In this document: piece by piece, positions 1 through 11,237 of the stretch | Position numbering within the stretch: the stretch's first letter is position 1 | Layout of the letters: every line of letters begins with the position of its first letter | NCBI RefSeq assembly: GCF_020085105.1 | Contig: NC_058047.1 | Span: 19,650,001 to 19,714,000 of the forward strand | Direction of reading: 5' to 3' | Source of the DNA: Siniperca chuatsi | Taxonomy: Eukaryota; Chordata; Actinopteri; Centrarchiformes; Sinipercidae | Length of the DNA: 64,000 nucleotides | Position numbers and translations under genes: made by a program | The notes under the pieces: model-generated | Databases searched by the model: none | What the model saw: only the letters and a program-made list of their open reading frames with translations | Told to the model about the DNA's origin: nothing

Positions 1-52
1 TATACGCAAGGAGAACCCCATCGTGGTGGCTGAGAAAATTCAGAAGTTATGA
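1..52 (+). CDS. Possible 3' end of a coding exon, gene unrecognised
   Basis: Frame 2 is open from the window edge and gives 16 residues, IRKENPIVVAEKIQKL, before a TGA at 50-52. The composition (charged, amphipathic, CpG-containing codons) looks coding and differs from the AT-rich DNA that follows. Sixteen open codons are easily reached by chance, and the splice acceptor, if any, lies outside the window. I do not recognise the protein. An AATAAA at 1119-1124 would suit a 3' UTR of about 1.1 kb. Confidence 0.35.
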   Translation, partial: IRKENPIVVAEKIQKL

Positions 53-259
53 GGACTGAGTGAAAAAAGAAGTCTCTGACTTTGTGAATTTGAACAATGG
101 TGACTTGGATGAAAACACCTGATATCATGGCTTCATTTGTTCATGGTAGTCTAAGACGGGCAGGGTGGGGTGGTGAGATCGCAGCCACTGTCCAGACGCT
201 TCCTTTACTAGCATCTCCCTCTCTCTCCACTAGTGACTGCGGCTGAAACTGAGTGTTTC

Positions 260-334
260 TGTGTGTGTGTGTGTGTGTGTTTGTGTTTGTATGAAAGTGT
301 GTGTGTGTGTGTGTGTGCGTGTGCGTGTGTGTGC
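260..334. repeat. (TG)n microsatellite, interrupted
   Basis: There are about ten pure TG units, then a TTTGTATGAAAG interruption, then more TG/CG units. This is typical fish dinucleotide repeat. Confidence 0.9.
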
Positions 335-1118
335 ACATTTGCTTGAGAGTCGGGGAGAGAGCCATAGGGGCTTGGTGGACATTAGTGTTGCTGTGGGGAG
401 GGAAGGCATTTGATTTTACCCCCTTTTTTTGTTTCTCAACTTGGGGGATCGTGTGAGTTTATTTTTATACAGTCCCTGTAAGGTAGTTGAAATGAGACAG
501 GGGTAAGCTGTTAAGGAATGTGTCACAGCCTGGATAATGACACAGAGCTCAATTAAGGTCTAGCAAGTTTTTAAGGGAGGTTTCATGTATCAGCAAGACC
601 TTTTTAAGGGCTTTGGAATATAAATTTTTCTCCCAGACTGAAAATGATGTCAACTTCTTGTCAAATTGGCTTCGTTTTTTTTCTTCCCACCTCTTTACTC
701 TATGGGTCACCACACATTGAACTCGAAGTCTCAGCATTTTCCAGAAATGTTTCTCTTTGATATATTGACTTATCATACTGATATTGGGTGCATGAACAGT
801 TATTGGAGGGGGGCGGTAGGGGAGGGCAAGGCTAGGGGAAACTTGAGAACCTTGACTTAACTGAGTGATTGAATTCTGTGTTTTGTTTTGGTTTTTTTTC
901 CCTGTTTTAATGAGCGTATGACATCAGAAGATCTATATTAATATATTGTAGTTAGCTTGAATTGTGTGATTGCATTCTATTTATTTTTTATCGTTTGGTT
1001 GGTCTGTGCTGGAGGAGCTGTGCTGTGCTTGGCAGCATGTGTCAGCAAATCATTAAGATTTGCACTTAACCTTTTCAATTATATTTAAGTAATTACATCT
1101 TGATTATATAACTATTGA

Positions 1119-1124
1119 ATAAAA
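1119..1124 (+). terminator. Candidate polyadenylation signal AATAAA
   Basis: A canonical hexamer followed by A-rich sequence. It would serve the gene whose possible last codons are at 1-52. No downstream GU-rich element stands out. Confidence 0.25.
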
Positions 1125-4100
1125 AATACACAAGCTCTGACACGGTGGAGTAGAGTCCAGTTAAGCTGTTACAACTACAATTGTGCAGTAAAATGTCCAT
1201 TGTTTTGGATTTGGAAACAAAGCACAACAAAGTGTGTCGACTGCAGAGCACAAACTAATGTGCCACACCTGCTCAGTTTTGTTCAGCATCTGGGTCATTT
1301 GCAGTTTATATTTGATCTGTATAGCAGACTCGCTGAAGAAATTGCCTTCTTGTTCGATTGATGAGACTTTCTGTTTTAGTAAGGAGGTGTGTTCTCCTTG
1401 AGTGCCCTTTTCTGTTCTATGGAGTCAGAGTGAAGCTCCATGTTTCTCTAACCACCAGCAGACCACTGACACATGCTGAATGAAAACTGACCTGGGTCGC
1501 AGTTACTCTACACATTGACACACCTTCTGCTCAGCTAAAGTAAAGATTGTCGTACTGCTACAGAGTTGCGTGCTGCGCTTTTAAAATGTGTTCAGATTCA
1601 GACGAGTCCTTGCTACGAAGACCGCTTCTAGCTAGCTTCTTCTAGGAAGATCAAACATGCATGTGTGCAGTGAAACATATGAGTTACTGTTTTGTAACTG
1701 ACTGCACAGTTTGAAATGAAGCTGGAATGTTTCAAAAGCCACACAGCAGTAGCACAATGCATGGCTGGAACCCTACGGTTCAAGTTAACAGGACTCTACA
1801 GTTTTTTTCCAAATGTAAATACCATATGGCTCCTATTCATATAGTATAAACTTAATGTAGATTTTTGCCAGGTATTAAAGGTGGGGGACTAAGGTGAAGA
1901 ATAGTACTATGTGTATTAAAGTGCTTTTCATAATTATCCCCAAAAAAAGAACTGTGCCACAAATAGCACCCCCACCCCTTCCCCCTTTTTTATTAACAAG
2001 TTATTTACCACATCATCTGCCCATGTAATGTCCAAAGTATGTTCAGTAACTGGCTCTACCATGAGTGTCTCCTACAGGCCATGTGGCTTCTATTCTACAA
2101 TACTAGTGAGATTGTTAACAAGTCCCTATAAGCTTTATTAACCGCGCTGAGTAACACAGTATCCCAGCCCAAGCTTTTATGCTGTTACTGAAGCCTAGTC
2201 ATAGCATAGCTTTATTACTGAAAGATAAAAAGGCCCCTTGTGAGATGTAGAGGGACATTTGAGGTATCATCATTTCATTATCAAAAGCTTTCCTTGTAAA
2301 TGTTACTTGATCTTGGTCATTAAATATTTATGAAGGAGCTGTAGAAAAGTTGCAAGGAATTTGCAAAATAAGCGAATGCAGAATGTGTTGGATGTGAATG
2401 CCGCTTTTCCTTGTATACACAGAATATCATGTTGGACGTGGTTTGAGTTTAGTTCCTTTGATTGGAAAATTGGCCTACATCAGAATTCCTGTTAAAGTTC
2501 TAGTGTCTAAATGGCCGTGTGACTTGGCAGGTCAACACTGAGACTTTACTTAGCATAAGTTGGTCCTCTAAAGCACCTGGCTGTGATTTAATCACCACTA
2601 GTGGAAAATTTAAATTCAGAAGGAGTTAATGGGGATTCTTGAGTGATGATTATGTACAAGGAGAATAATTGTCATATTTAGGGGAACTTGTGGTTGGAGC
2701 AGCTCTGCATTTTGGTGTTCCCTAAGGTGTATCTTGTATATTCAGAATATTCACGCTTGCATGCTGGATCGATGACCATTACAAAATATTGTCACCTACA
2801 AAGTGCTCAGTTTTCCTTTTACAGATTACAAAGCCCTTTACTTGCGATGATTGTTCAGCTATGTAAATCACAAGGATTTCATGGTTTGCACTTGGTATTA
2901 TCTATTGTCTGCTCATATCTCCCACCCCCTATTTTCTTAATAAACATGAGCAGTCTGAATGTAAACCATAATTTACATAATAAGCTGTAATGCCATTTAT
3001 CAAACTACTTGCCCTATGTCTTTGGGCAGAGAATGGAGGCCCAGTTTTTTCTTGCATGTGATTTTGGACAGTTGGATCACAAAAATTGTTTGACTGTTTC
3101 TGATGAAGGACTTGGCACCAGCAATTACCTGAATAATCTAGATATTATCAGTACGTACACATTTTTCTTCCCTCTGTTCTGTTGCTTTAACAGAGTTTTG
3201 ATGTCTTCAGTCCTGTCTTTAGCACAACCTTTCAGAGTCAGTGTCTTCATCATGCATCATTGATAATAATGATAAACCTGTCAGTTGTGATGAATCTGGT
3301 TGATATTCAGTTTCACTGCAGAAGTAAAAACAAATGACGATGACTTGATTAATTCTGTCTTTCAAGATGAGTTTAAGGGACGTCAAATGAAATCTACAAT
3401 GTTCACAGAGCTGTAGTTCTTGTCCCTTGGCACTCCAGTACCCCAGAAACACCACCAGATATCTTTTTATTTTGTTTTTCTTTAAAGATTTAGGATTGTA
3501 TGATGTGTAAGAGTAGGTATAAAACAATAAATTCACAAAGTTTATTTTAAATTACACTTGTCTTTTGTATTTATGCATTTTTATTTATTTTAATGTTGCT
3601 GTTAAATATTGAGACGCAGTTTTATAGAAAACTGATTTATTCTTTTAAAAAGTTCTATAAAAATCTATTTATATATTTAGTGGTATATAGTTACAAGCAC
3701 TCATGATTTCTTTGCTGCTCCAGTACATGTACATGCTGTGGCCCCACTGCTTTGTGCTATTGTTTTCAAACACAAAGCAAAACACTGCAGTCACAAATGG
3801 TGCCACACAATAGCACCTGATGGTCAGCTGTGATCCATGTTGTAAGAGGGATTGCCACGAGGGTCACTTAACTGTACTGAATTAAACACACTTATTCTGT
3901 GTTATTCACAAAACAGAAGTATGTCGTGATCTCTTGACATCACAAGATCAAGAAAAACTGAACATAGGAATAAGTCTTTATGAAAATAAATTTGACCATT
4001 GGCATATCTTGTACCTCAACACAAGCCAATAAGGGGACTTCACATTTCACCATGCAAGACCTTGAAAGTGACTGAATGTAGTGTGCAAGTGTGGGAAAAT

Positions 4101-4241
4101 TACCATCCATTGATGGTAACTTTTGAAAATCACCAAGCAGGAAACATTGTAACAGGTTGAGTGCACCCCCCACCTGATATTGTTAGCTGCAATAGTGTGA
4201 GCCATTTCTTCACACAAGGTACAATAATTAATAAATATATT

Positions 4242-5690
4242 CAGCTCTGGAAAAAATTAAGAGACCACTGTAATTTTTTCTTAAATCAGCATCTCTACAA
4301 GTATGGAAGCCATTCCATTCCAATGTCTGTTGAATTCCAACACAGGTGATCAGGTGATCACCTGAACCAAATCTTATTTAATAAGGAAAAGTATAAAAAA
4401 AACACTTCTGTGGTCATCACTATCCTCTTGCAGTGGGAAAAGCTGGATGGCAAAAACAGTGCTAGTAGTACCTCAAAAGTAATTGGAATCAAAAAATAAC
4501 TATTGACCATGCCAAAAAAGTTGAAAAGGAAAGTTTTGAGTGAGGAAAAGAAGGGTTCAATTCTGGCTTTACTGGCAGAGGGATACAGTGAGCGTCAGGT
4601 TGCTTCCATCCTTAAAATTTCAAAGACGGTGGTTCATAAGAACAAGGTCAAGCAGCAGACATTGGGGACAACAAAGGTACAGACCGGCAGAGGGCGAAAA
4701 CGACTCTCCACTGACCGGAATGACCGCCAACTCATTCAAATGTCCCTCAACAACCGTAGGATGACATCAAGTGACCTACAAAAAGAATGGCAAAAGGCAG
4801 CTGGGGTGAAGTGCACGGCGAGGACGGTTCGAAACAGGCTCCTAGGGGCAGGGCTGAAGTCATGCAATGCTAGAAAAAAGCCCTTCATCAATGAGAAGCA
4901 AAGAAGAGCCAGGCTGAGGTTTGCAAGAGACCATAAGGATTGGACTGTAGAGGACTGGAGTAAGGTCATCTTCTCTGATGAGTCCAATTTTCAGCTTTGT
5001 CCAACACCTGGCCGTCTAATGGTTAGACGGAGGCCTACAAGCCACAGTGTCTCGCACCCACTGTGAAATTTGGTGGAGGATCGGTGATGATCTGGGGGTG
5101 CTTCAGCAAGGCTGGAATCGGGCAGATTTGTCTTTGTGAAGGACGCATGAATCAAACCACGTACAAGGTTGTCCTGGAAGAAAACTTGCTTCCTTCTGCT
5201 CTGACAATGTTTCCCAACTCTGAGGACTGGTTTTTCCAGCAGGGCAATGCTCCATGCCACACAGCCAGGTCTATCAAGGTGTGGATGGAGGACCACCAGA
5301 TCAAGACCCTGTCATGGCCAGCCCAATCTCCAGACCTAAAGTCACCCAACATTAATGTGAAAGACTGGTGGAGAGCATGCCAAGACGCTTGAAAGCTGTG
5401 TTTCAAAATCAGGGTTATTCCACCAAATATTGATTTCTGAACTCTTCCTAAGTTAAAACATTAGTATTGTGTTGTTTAAAAATGAATATGAACTTATTTT
5501 CTTTCCATTATTTGAGGTCTGACTACACTGCATCTTTTTTGTTATTTTGACCAGTTGTTGCTTTCGGCAAATAAATGCTCTAAATGACAATATTTTTATT
5601 TGGAATTTGGGAAAAATGTTGTCAGTAGTTTATAGAATAAAACAAAAATGTTAATTTTACCCAAACACATACCTACAAATAGTAAAACCA
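4242..5690 (+). mobile_element. Tc1-like DNA transposon, 3'-truncated and inactive
   Basis: The left end begins CAGCTCTGGAAAAAATTAAG, the terminal-repeat start of a very common fish Tc1-like family, next to TA-rich flanking DNA. A transposase pseudogene occupies 4509-5392. Beyond it comes the family's 3' non-coding tail, but the matching right terminal repeat (the same motif inverted) never appears: the tail stops near 5690, where the LINE begins. With one end gone the copy cannot be mobilised. See the finding on this junction. Confidence 0.9.
4509..5392 (+). pseudogene. Tc1-like transposase, broken
   Basis: The family is a DDE transposase with an N-terminal paired-like helix-turn-helix domain. 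From the ATG at 4509 (MPKKLKRKVLSEEKKG) the frame is open through the DNA-binding region (RQVASILKISKTVVHK) and the first catalytic aspartate (IFSDESNF), then ends at 5066. The protein resumes in another frame at 5063 (KFGGGSVMIWGCFSKAG) and runs to 5392. The second catalytic aspartate, normally in QQDNAPCH, reads QQGNAPCH. The segment that should carry the third acidic residue after SPDL is missing: SPDLK passes straight to sequence from the extreme C-terminus. The copy therefore has a frameshift, a catalytic D-to-G change and an internal deletion. Confidence 0.93.
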
Positions 5691-6191
5691 GTCATTCTCT
5701 ACCACCTTTGGAGGTGTTTCCCACTTTGACCTCAGGGTTTCCAATCCATACTCAGTGCAGATGTTCCTGTACACTATGCCAGCTACTTGGTTATGGCGCT
5801 CCATGTATGCTTTTCCTGCCAGCATCTTACACCCTGCAGTTATGTGCTGGATTGTCTCAGGGGCCTCTTTGCACAGCCTACACCTTGGGTCTTGTCTGGT
5901 GTGGTAGATCTGGGCCTCTATTGCTCTGGTGCTCAGGGCCTGCTCCTGTGCAGCCATGATGAGTGCCTCTGTGCTGTCCTTCAATCCAGCCCGCTCTAGC
6001 CATTGGTAGGACTTCTTGATATCAGCCACTTCAGTTATGTTCGGTGGTACATCCCGTGTAGGGTTTGTCCTCCTATGATGGTCCTTCCTCCAGCACGTCT
6101 TCCTCTGTTCCCCATTGCCTGAGACATTCCCTGAGCACGTCATCTGTTGGGACCTTATCTTGGATGTACTTGTGGATCTTGGATGTTTCAT
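5691..6191 (-). pseudogene. LINE C-terminal region with CCHC knuckle, endonuclease lost
   Basis: CRLCKEAPETIQHITAGC is a C-x2-C-x7-H-x4-C knuckle typical of R2/R4-type LINEs. About 40 residues later the protein reaches VVEND and the LINE homology ends. The five residues after it (WFYYL and a stop) are read from Tc1 DNA. The restriction-like endonuclease that should follow is absent from the window. Confidence 0.88.
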
Positions 6192-6729
6192 CCTGGATAG
6201 TGGCTCTCACACTCACTAGTCCACGGCCGCCTTCCTTACGGCTAGCGTACTGTCTCAGGGTGCTGGATTTGGGATGGAACCCTCCATGCATGGTGAGGAG
6301 CTTTCGCGTCTTAACATCTGTGGTCTGTATCTCTTCCTTTGGCCACCTTATTATTCCCACAGGGTATCTGATCACTGGCAGGGCGTAGCTGTTTATTGCC
6401 TGGGCCTTGTTCTTGCCATTGAGCTGACTTCTTAGGACTTGCCTTACTCGTTGGAGGTATTTGGCAGTTGCCGTTTTCCTTGTTACCTCTTCGAGGTTGC
6501 CATTTGCCTGTGGTATTCCAAGGTACTTGTAACCATCCTCAATGTCTGCTATTGTTCCTTCTGGGAGTGAGACCCCTTCTGTGTGGACTACCTTCCCTCT
6601 CTTTGTCACCATTCGACTGCACTTCTCAAGCCCGAATGACATCCCAATGTCAGAGCTGTAGATCCTGGTGGTGTGGATCAGTGAGTCGATGTCCCGCTCG
6701 CTCTTAGCGTATAGCTTGATGTCCTCCAT
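6073..6729 (-). pseudogene. LINE reverse transcriptase, catalytic and thumb part
   Basis: It opens with YMEDIKLYAKSE, the metal-binding motif C. The usual YMDD reads YMED, a D-to-E change at the first aspartate. It continues with GLEKCSRMV, YKYLGIPQ and the thumb region. A stop just upstream in the same frame and frameshifts at both ends show that it is non-functional. Confidence 0.9.
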
Positions 6730-6901
6730 GTAGAGGAGGTGACTGATGGTGGCCCCGTTCCTGAGTCAGTATCCATAGCCAGTCTTGTTGATTATTTGGC
6801 TGAGGGGGTTCAGTCCTATGCAGAACAGCAGTGGGTACAGAGCATCTCCTTGGTATATGCCACATTTGATGGATACTTGTGCAAGTGGCTTGCCATTGGC
6901 C

Positions 6902-7429
6902 TCAAGGGTGGTTTTCCACAGCCTCATCGAGTTTGCAATGAGGTGTCTTAGTCCTGTTGATGTTGTACATCTCTAAGCATTCAGTGATCCATGTGTGCGG
7001 CATTGAGTCATATGCTTTCTTGTAATCAATCCAGGCAGTGCACAGGTTGGTGTGTCGGGCTCTGCAGTCTTGGGTGACTGTTCTGTCAACCAGGAGTTGG
7101 TGTTTGGCTCCTCTGGTTCCTCTGCCAATGCCCTTCTGTGCTTGGCTCATGTATTGATCCATGTGTCCACTTATCTTAGCCGCGATGATGCCTGACATGA
7201 GCTTCCATTTTGTGGAGAGACAGGTTATTGGCCAATAGTTGGATGGGACTGTACCCTTTGCGGGATCCTTCAGGATCAGGATTGTGCGCCCTTCGGTAAG
7301 CCATTCAGGGTGCGTCCCATCTCTTAGCAGCTGGTTCATTTGTGCTGCTAGGCGCTCATGGAGTGCAGTGAGCTTCTTTAGCCAGTAGGTGTGGATCCTG
7401 TCAGGGCCCGGTGCTGTCCAGTTCTTCAT
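6902..7429 (-). pseudogene. LINE reverse transcriptase, N-terminal part
   Basis: This segment includes NWTAPGPDRIHTYWLKKL, the standard entry to the LINE RT domain. It also has TEGRTILILKDP and motif A, AWIDYKKAYDSMPHTW, with its first catalytic aspartate intact. The frame is lost after INRT at a shift near 6950. Confidence 0.9.
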
Positions 7430-7481
7430 ACCTGAGACTCTTTCTTGGATGTCTGCCGCTGTGATGGTGACTGGATTCTGT

Positions 7482-8015
7482 TCAGGGAGGTTGCTGTGGT
7501 CCTTTCTCAGGGCGGCCAGCCACTGTGCATCGCTGTTGTGTGATGCCTCCTTTTCCCCATATACTTTTCCAGTACTGTTCCGTTTCCAGCCTTGGTGGGT
7601 CTGGTCTGCTGTTATTACCCTGCCATTGAGCGTACACTTTCGGAGGTTGAGTTGCGAACAGCCGGTTCATTCTTCTGGCTTCATTATCTCTCGTGTATCT
7701 CTTTAGGTGGCTGGCCAAGGCTTGGAGCCTTTGTTTGGCAGTTTCGAGTGCTTCAGGTATGGGCATCTGGTTGTACTTCTTGGGTACTTGCTTTCTCATT
7801 GCACCTCTCTCAGCCTCTGTCAGTTGGCTCACTTCTCTCCGGGCCTCCTTGATTTTTGCCTCCAACCTTCGTTTCCATGGTGGGTATTGTCTCTCATGGC
7901 TCCCATGGTTGCTCTTGTAGCCAAGCATCTCTAGGATCACTGCTGCTGAGGCGTATATCAGCTCATTGGTTTCAGTGATGGTTGTGGTAGGGATCGCTCT
8001 CAATGCTGCATTCAC
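7482..8015 (-). pseudogene. LINE linker region upstream of RT
   Basis: This segment contains MLGYKSNHGSHERQYPPWKRR and EARRMNRLFATQPPKVY, the basic region preceding RT in this LINE clade. A frameshift after the SIWGKGG region turns the rest into a wrong frame ending at 7482. Confidence 0.8.
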
Positions 8016-8066
8016 ATCTTCTAGGAGACTTTCTGATGGTACTTCACTTAGCCGTTGTAGTTGGCG

Positions 8067-8564
8067 TCAGGGTTGCCTTGTATTCATCCTCGCCATGATC
8101 TTATCTTTCAGGTCAGTCGCTGCCTCGTTCAGCGTGATTTCTCTTGGGGCTTCGTACCCAATCTCTGGTTGGGGAGTTGCTGGTTGCTCCCCTCTGACCT
8201 GTAGTCCTGGCTCCCCCTTGCCGTAGCATTTGTGTTGTACCTCGTCAATCTCAAGTTGTGATAGCAGTTGCCGCTTATGGATGTTGGAACACTGAGCTAC
8301 TAGTTGCTTCGCCGTAAGCCTTGATTGTGGGTTTCGAAGTAACCATTCATCCCACATCCTGTGCATGTAACCCCTCTGACTAGGGTTACTGGAGTAGTAG
8401 CATTCCAACAGAGCCTTATTATCGCATCTCGCCCATCTCCGTCTTGTTCCAGTAGCCCATTTGTCGTCTCGATGCCCTGGTTCCCCAACACCTGACACAG
8501 ACCTTGTTTGGCCGGGCGACGTCTGAGCCGGCATGTCATATATTTCATTGTCACTCATCATCAT
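8067..8564 (-). pseudogene. LINE N-terminal region
   Basis: 165 codons are open from [14 protein letters not shown]. The segment includes RWARCDNKALLECYYSSNPS, a Myb-like DNA-binding segment often seen at the start of R2/R4-type ORFs. It ends in a frameshift near 8067. Confidence 0.75.
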
Positions 8565-8571
8565 GAGGTAG

Positions 8572-8705
<134 letters not shown>

Positions 8706-9539
8706 CTATAATTGTGTGTTTTGAGAAGCTTATGGGTGTCCAGAGGTTTGTGTCTTTCTAGAAACATTAACAAATTAAATTTACCCTCACTGTCTCAAAG
8801 ACGGATATCTCCAAATCTGGGCAAACAAAACCGGATCTGGAAAGATCAGACACGGTTATAGTAAGAGCTTTAATAAGATGCAGCAAGTAACGTTTGGACA
8901 TACAGTATGTCTTAATCAGGGTAACATTAAGACTTTTATACAGTCTATGGTTAAGATGCTGATGATCTTTCCAGATCCAGCCTCAGTTGTCCTGTCTGTT
9001 GAGCCACCGGTTTGAAATTTGAGTTGGATGATGATCTAAAACTAAAACTACCTGCGTGGCTAGATACTACCAGTGGTAAGTGACAAAATATGTTTTTTTG
9101 TCTTTTGGGTGACCCGACCCTTTAACCTGAAAATAGGTCAAATCAACAAGCTGACATCAGCAGTTCTCTGTAATAGGTAGTAAAGGTGGTTCCTGTACCA
9201 GCAAAGCTTCCTCAGGAACTCGCAGGAAAACTCCTTTTTGTGTGTGTAACATAATATTCCCGTCAGGTATTATCACAGATGCATGATGATACATCTTGTC
9301 CTTGATAATAAATAAATAAAGTAATTGTAAAAGTCTCACACCAACTTAATTAATCATTCTAGTCACCAATACCACGTAATTATGATGATTCATGAGCACT
9401 TCAGTCACAAGGGATACTGTGCCATTTACCTTTTTTTTTCTTCAAAGGTGCAAATGAACAATTAAGTTCAAATACGTCGTCTTTTACAAGATCGTCTCCC
9501 ACACTGATAACAAGTTTCCCTTAATTGTCCAATGGAAAG
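8706..9539. other. Intergenic DNA with a 16-bp inverted repeat
   Basis: There is no gene. A perfect 16-bp inverted repeat at 8833-8848 and 8963-8978 brackets 114 bp; see findings. The remainder looks unremarkable. Confidence 0.5.
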
Positions 9540-9960
9540 TCTTTACGTCACATCCTGTCAGTTGTCGCTTCCGGATGCGGTGAAACAGCAGAGAAGTAGG
9601 AAAACACCGCACGTACATGGATTAATATAAATGACAAGACGCCATCCATAAAGTCACAGGGGACGCCAGCACCGCCCAGATTGGATTCATGCAGACAAAT
9701 GCACATGTCGGAAACTGTGTATTAACGGTATTTTACGTTGGATGTCCGCGAATGAGCGTTGTTTTTACTGAGTGGCTGTATTTATGTCTTCTTGCTAGCT
9801 TAAGCCAGCGTAGCGTTAGCTGGTACGCGCAGACGAATAGCGTCTCTCTCCAGTGAAATATGACTTGTCGCTTCCGTTATTCTTGATATATCACTCATTC
9901 GTAGAGGAGGGAGCCGCACTGTGCGTGTTTAATTGTAACTGAAAAGCGTGCAGAGTTTGT
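9540..9960 (+). promoter_or_regulatory. abhd17a: Probable promoter region of abhd17a
   Basis: CpG dinucleotides are clearly more frequent here than in the surrounding AT-rich DNA (for example around 9570-9610 and 9740-9850). The stretch near 9800 (CTAGCTTAAGCCAGCG, TAGCGTTAGCTGG) resembles the GCTAGC/GTTAGC-rich sequence often seen at fish transcription starts. It lies 1.3-1.7 kb upstream of the abhd17a ATG and just before a good splice donor at 10332. No start site can be fixed from sequence alone. Confidence 0.45.
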
Positions 9961-10331
9961 TTTGGTCACTTTGAAGTCAAGACTGCATTGGAAACACTTA
10001 TTCGACACTGTCAACACAAGTAAAAAAAACTGAAGAAAGTTATCCTTTTCCTAAAATATCCAGGGCACGTTTGAGGAAACAGCACATTGCATCTGAAGTC
10101 ACTCGTCAACATCTCAACAAGTGGACAAAATGGATGTGATGTGGACGTCACCACACGGAAAACACAGCAGATACGTCGTAAATAACACTCCCCTCTTCTG
10201 CTGACAGGGCACTTTACAAACAGTATCCTGTGTTTGAAGTTGGCTGAAGTGGAGGAAGTCTTCCTTGTTTTATTCTTGTTTCTGCACAACGTCTTCTTGA
10301 CTAACTTTGATTAAGCTCTTCAGCTCAACAG
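9961..10331 (+). other. abhd17a: Probable 5' untranslated exon of abhd17a
   Basis: The donor AACAG|GTAGGT at 10331/10332 and the acceptor CTCCTCCTGCACAG at 11231 would join a non-coding leader to the first coding exon, leaving six bases before the ATG. The exon's left boundary is unknown. The 92-codon minus-strand open frame here is not gene-like. Confidence 0.4.
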
Positions 10332-10561
10332 GTAGGTCCACTGTTGTTGTTATATACATGAATTGTATGTTTGGAGTTTTGTCATGTGGGGCTCCATCTA
10401 ATAATAATTTATTTATTTTCATGAAGCTTATCTGTTATTTGTTAGCTCTAAAATATGTTAATAAGTAATGAGTTATAGTCATTATGGTTTACCAGGGCCT
10501 CAAGTAAAGCCCTAAAATTTTCTTATTTAGTTTAACCAACACCCACAAAGTATTCTGTTTT

Positions 10562-10900
10562 TAGAGCTGAAACAACTCATAAATTAGCTGATCAAAAAAT
10601 GAATCAGCAACTATTATGATAATTGATTACTCATTTAAGTCATTTTTCTAGCAAAAATGCTAAACATTCATTGTTTCCAGCCTCTCAGATGTGAGGGGTT
10701 GCTGCTTTTCTTTGTCTTATTTGACAGTAGACAAAATGTTTTGGGGACAAAAAAAGCAATTTGAAGACATCACTTTGGGGTTTAGGAAATACACACGTGT
10801 TTCAGTATTTTCTGACATATATGTATTTATTAATTAATTAATAATTAATTAATTAAGAAAATAATCTGCAGATTTATATCAAATGAAATAATGGCTATTG
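10562..10900 (-). repeat. Dispersed fish repeat A, copy 1 (probable non-autonomous DNA transposon)
   Basis: It starts AGAGCTGAAACAACTC and includes AAGCAATTTGAAGACATCAC and AATAATCTGCAGATT. The same order of segments recurs at 55550-55922 and, inverted, at 54229-54325. I recognise the sequence as a high-copy percomorph repeat of TAATCGATTA-rich type. It lies in the 5' intron of abhd17a. Confidence 0.7.
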
Positions 10901-11237
10901 TATTCAATGTATTCGCTTTTTGATTACAAGAAAAGGGCGAAACTCCTCACACATATGAAGCTGTAACCAGCAAAAATGAAATAGTATTACCTGATAAATC
11001 ATTAAAGTGATTAATAGATTCTAAAGGTGTAGCCAGTGTTTATGGCATGCTATATAACTAATCGCTTATAATCTTGTTACAAACTAGCTGTTGAAACATT
11101 TTCATCGTCATTGTTGCCACACTTAGACTGAATGCCTTGTACGTTACATTGTAATGAGTATCTCATTGTGTTAACACTGGGATGATGTGGCTTCATTAGC
11201 ACAGTGATCCTCTTGTCCTCCTCCTGCACAGTGAAGG

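Larger units (their letters stand above)
53..4240. other. Non-coding DNA with a TG microsatellite; possible 3' UTR at its start
   Basis: No gene is visible. A (TG)n tract interrupted by TTTG and GCG lies at 260-334. Plus-strand AATAAA sites occur at 1119-1124, near 2938 and near 3525, so the first part could be the 3' UTR of a gene that ends at position 52. The short open frames here are AT-rich and match nothing I know. Confidence 0.5.
5691..8564 (-). mobile_element. Non-LTR retrotransposon, R4/Rex6-like, 3'-truncated and inactive
   Basis: Five minus-strand open segments in shifting frames form one degraded LINE ORF. In order they are an N-terminal region (8564-8067), a linker (8015-7482), the start of reverse transcriptase (7429-6902), the RT palm and thumb (6729-6073), and the C-terminal part with a CCHC knuckle (6191-5691). 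There is no apurinic-type endonuclease at the N-terminus. That, with the C-terminal CCHC, is the architecture of LINEs that use a restriction-enzyme-like endonuclease (R2, R4/Dong, Rex6). The sequence stops just after VVEND, before the endonuclease domain, exactly where Tc1 sequence begins. The 5' end abuts a long (AT)n tract. Confidence 0.88.

Noticed and set aside
141..365. His/Thr repeat ORF
   Set aside because: It is a translation of the (TG)n/(CA)n microsatellite.
6065..8226. Several plus-strand ORFs of 70-107 codons
   Set aside because: They are antisense to the LINE pseudogene, whose minus-strand reading has recognisable RT motifs.
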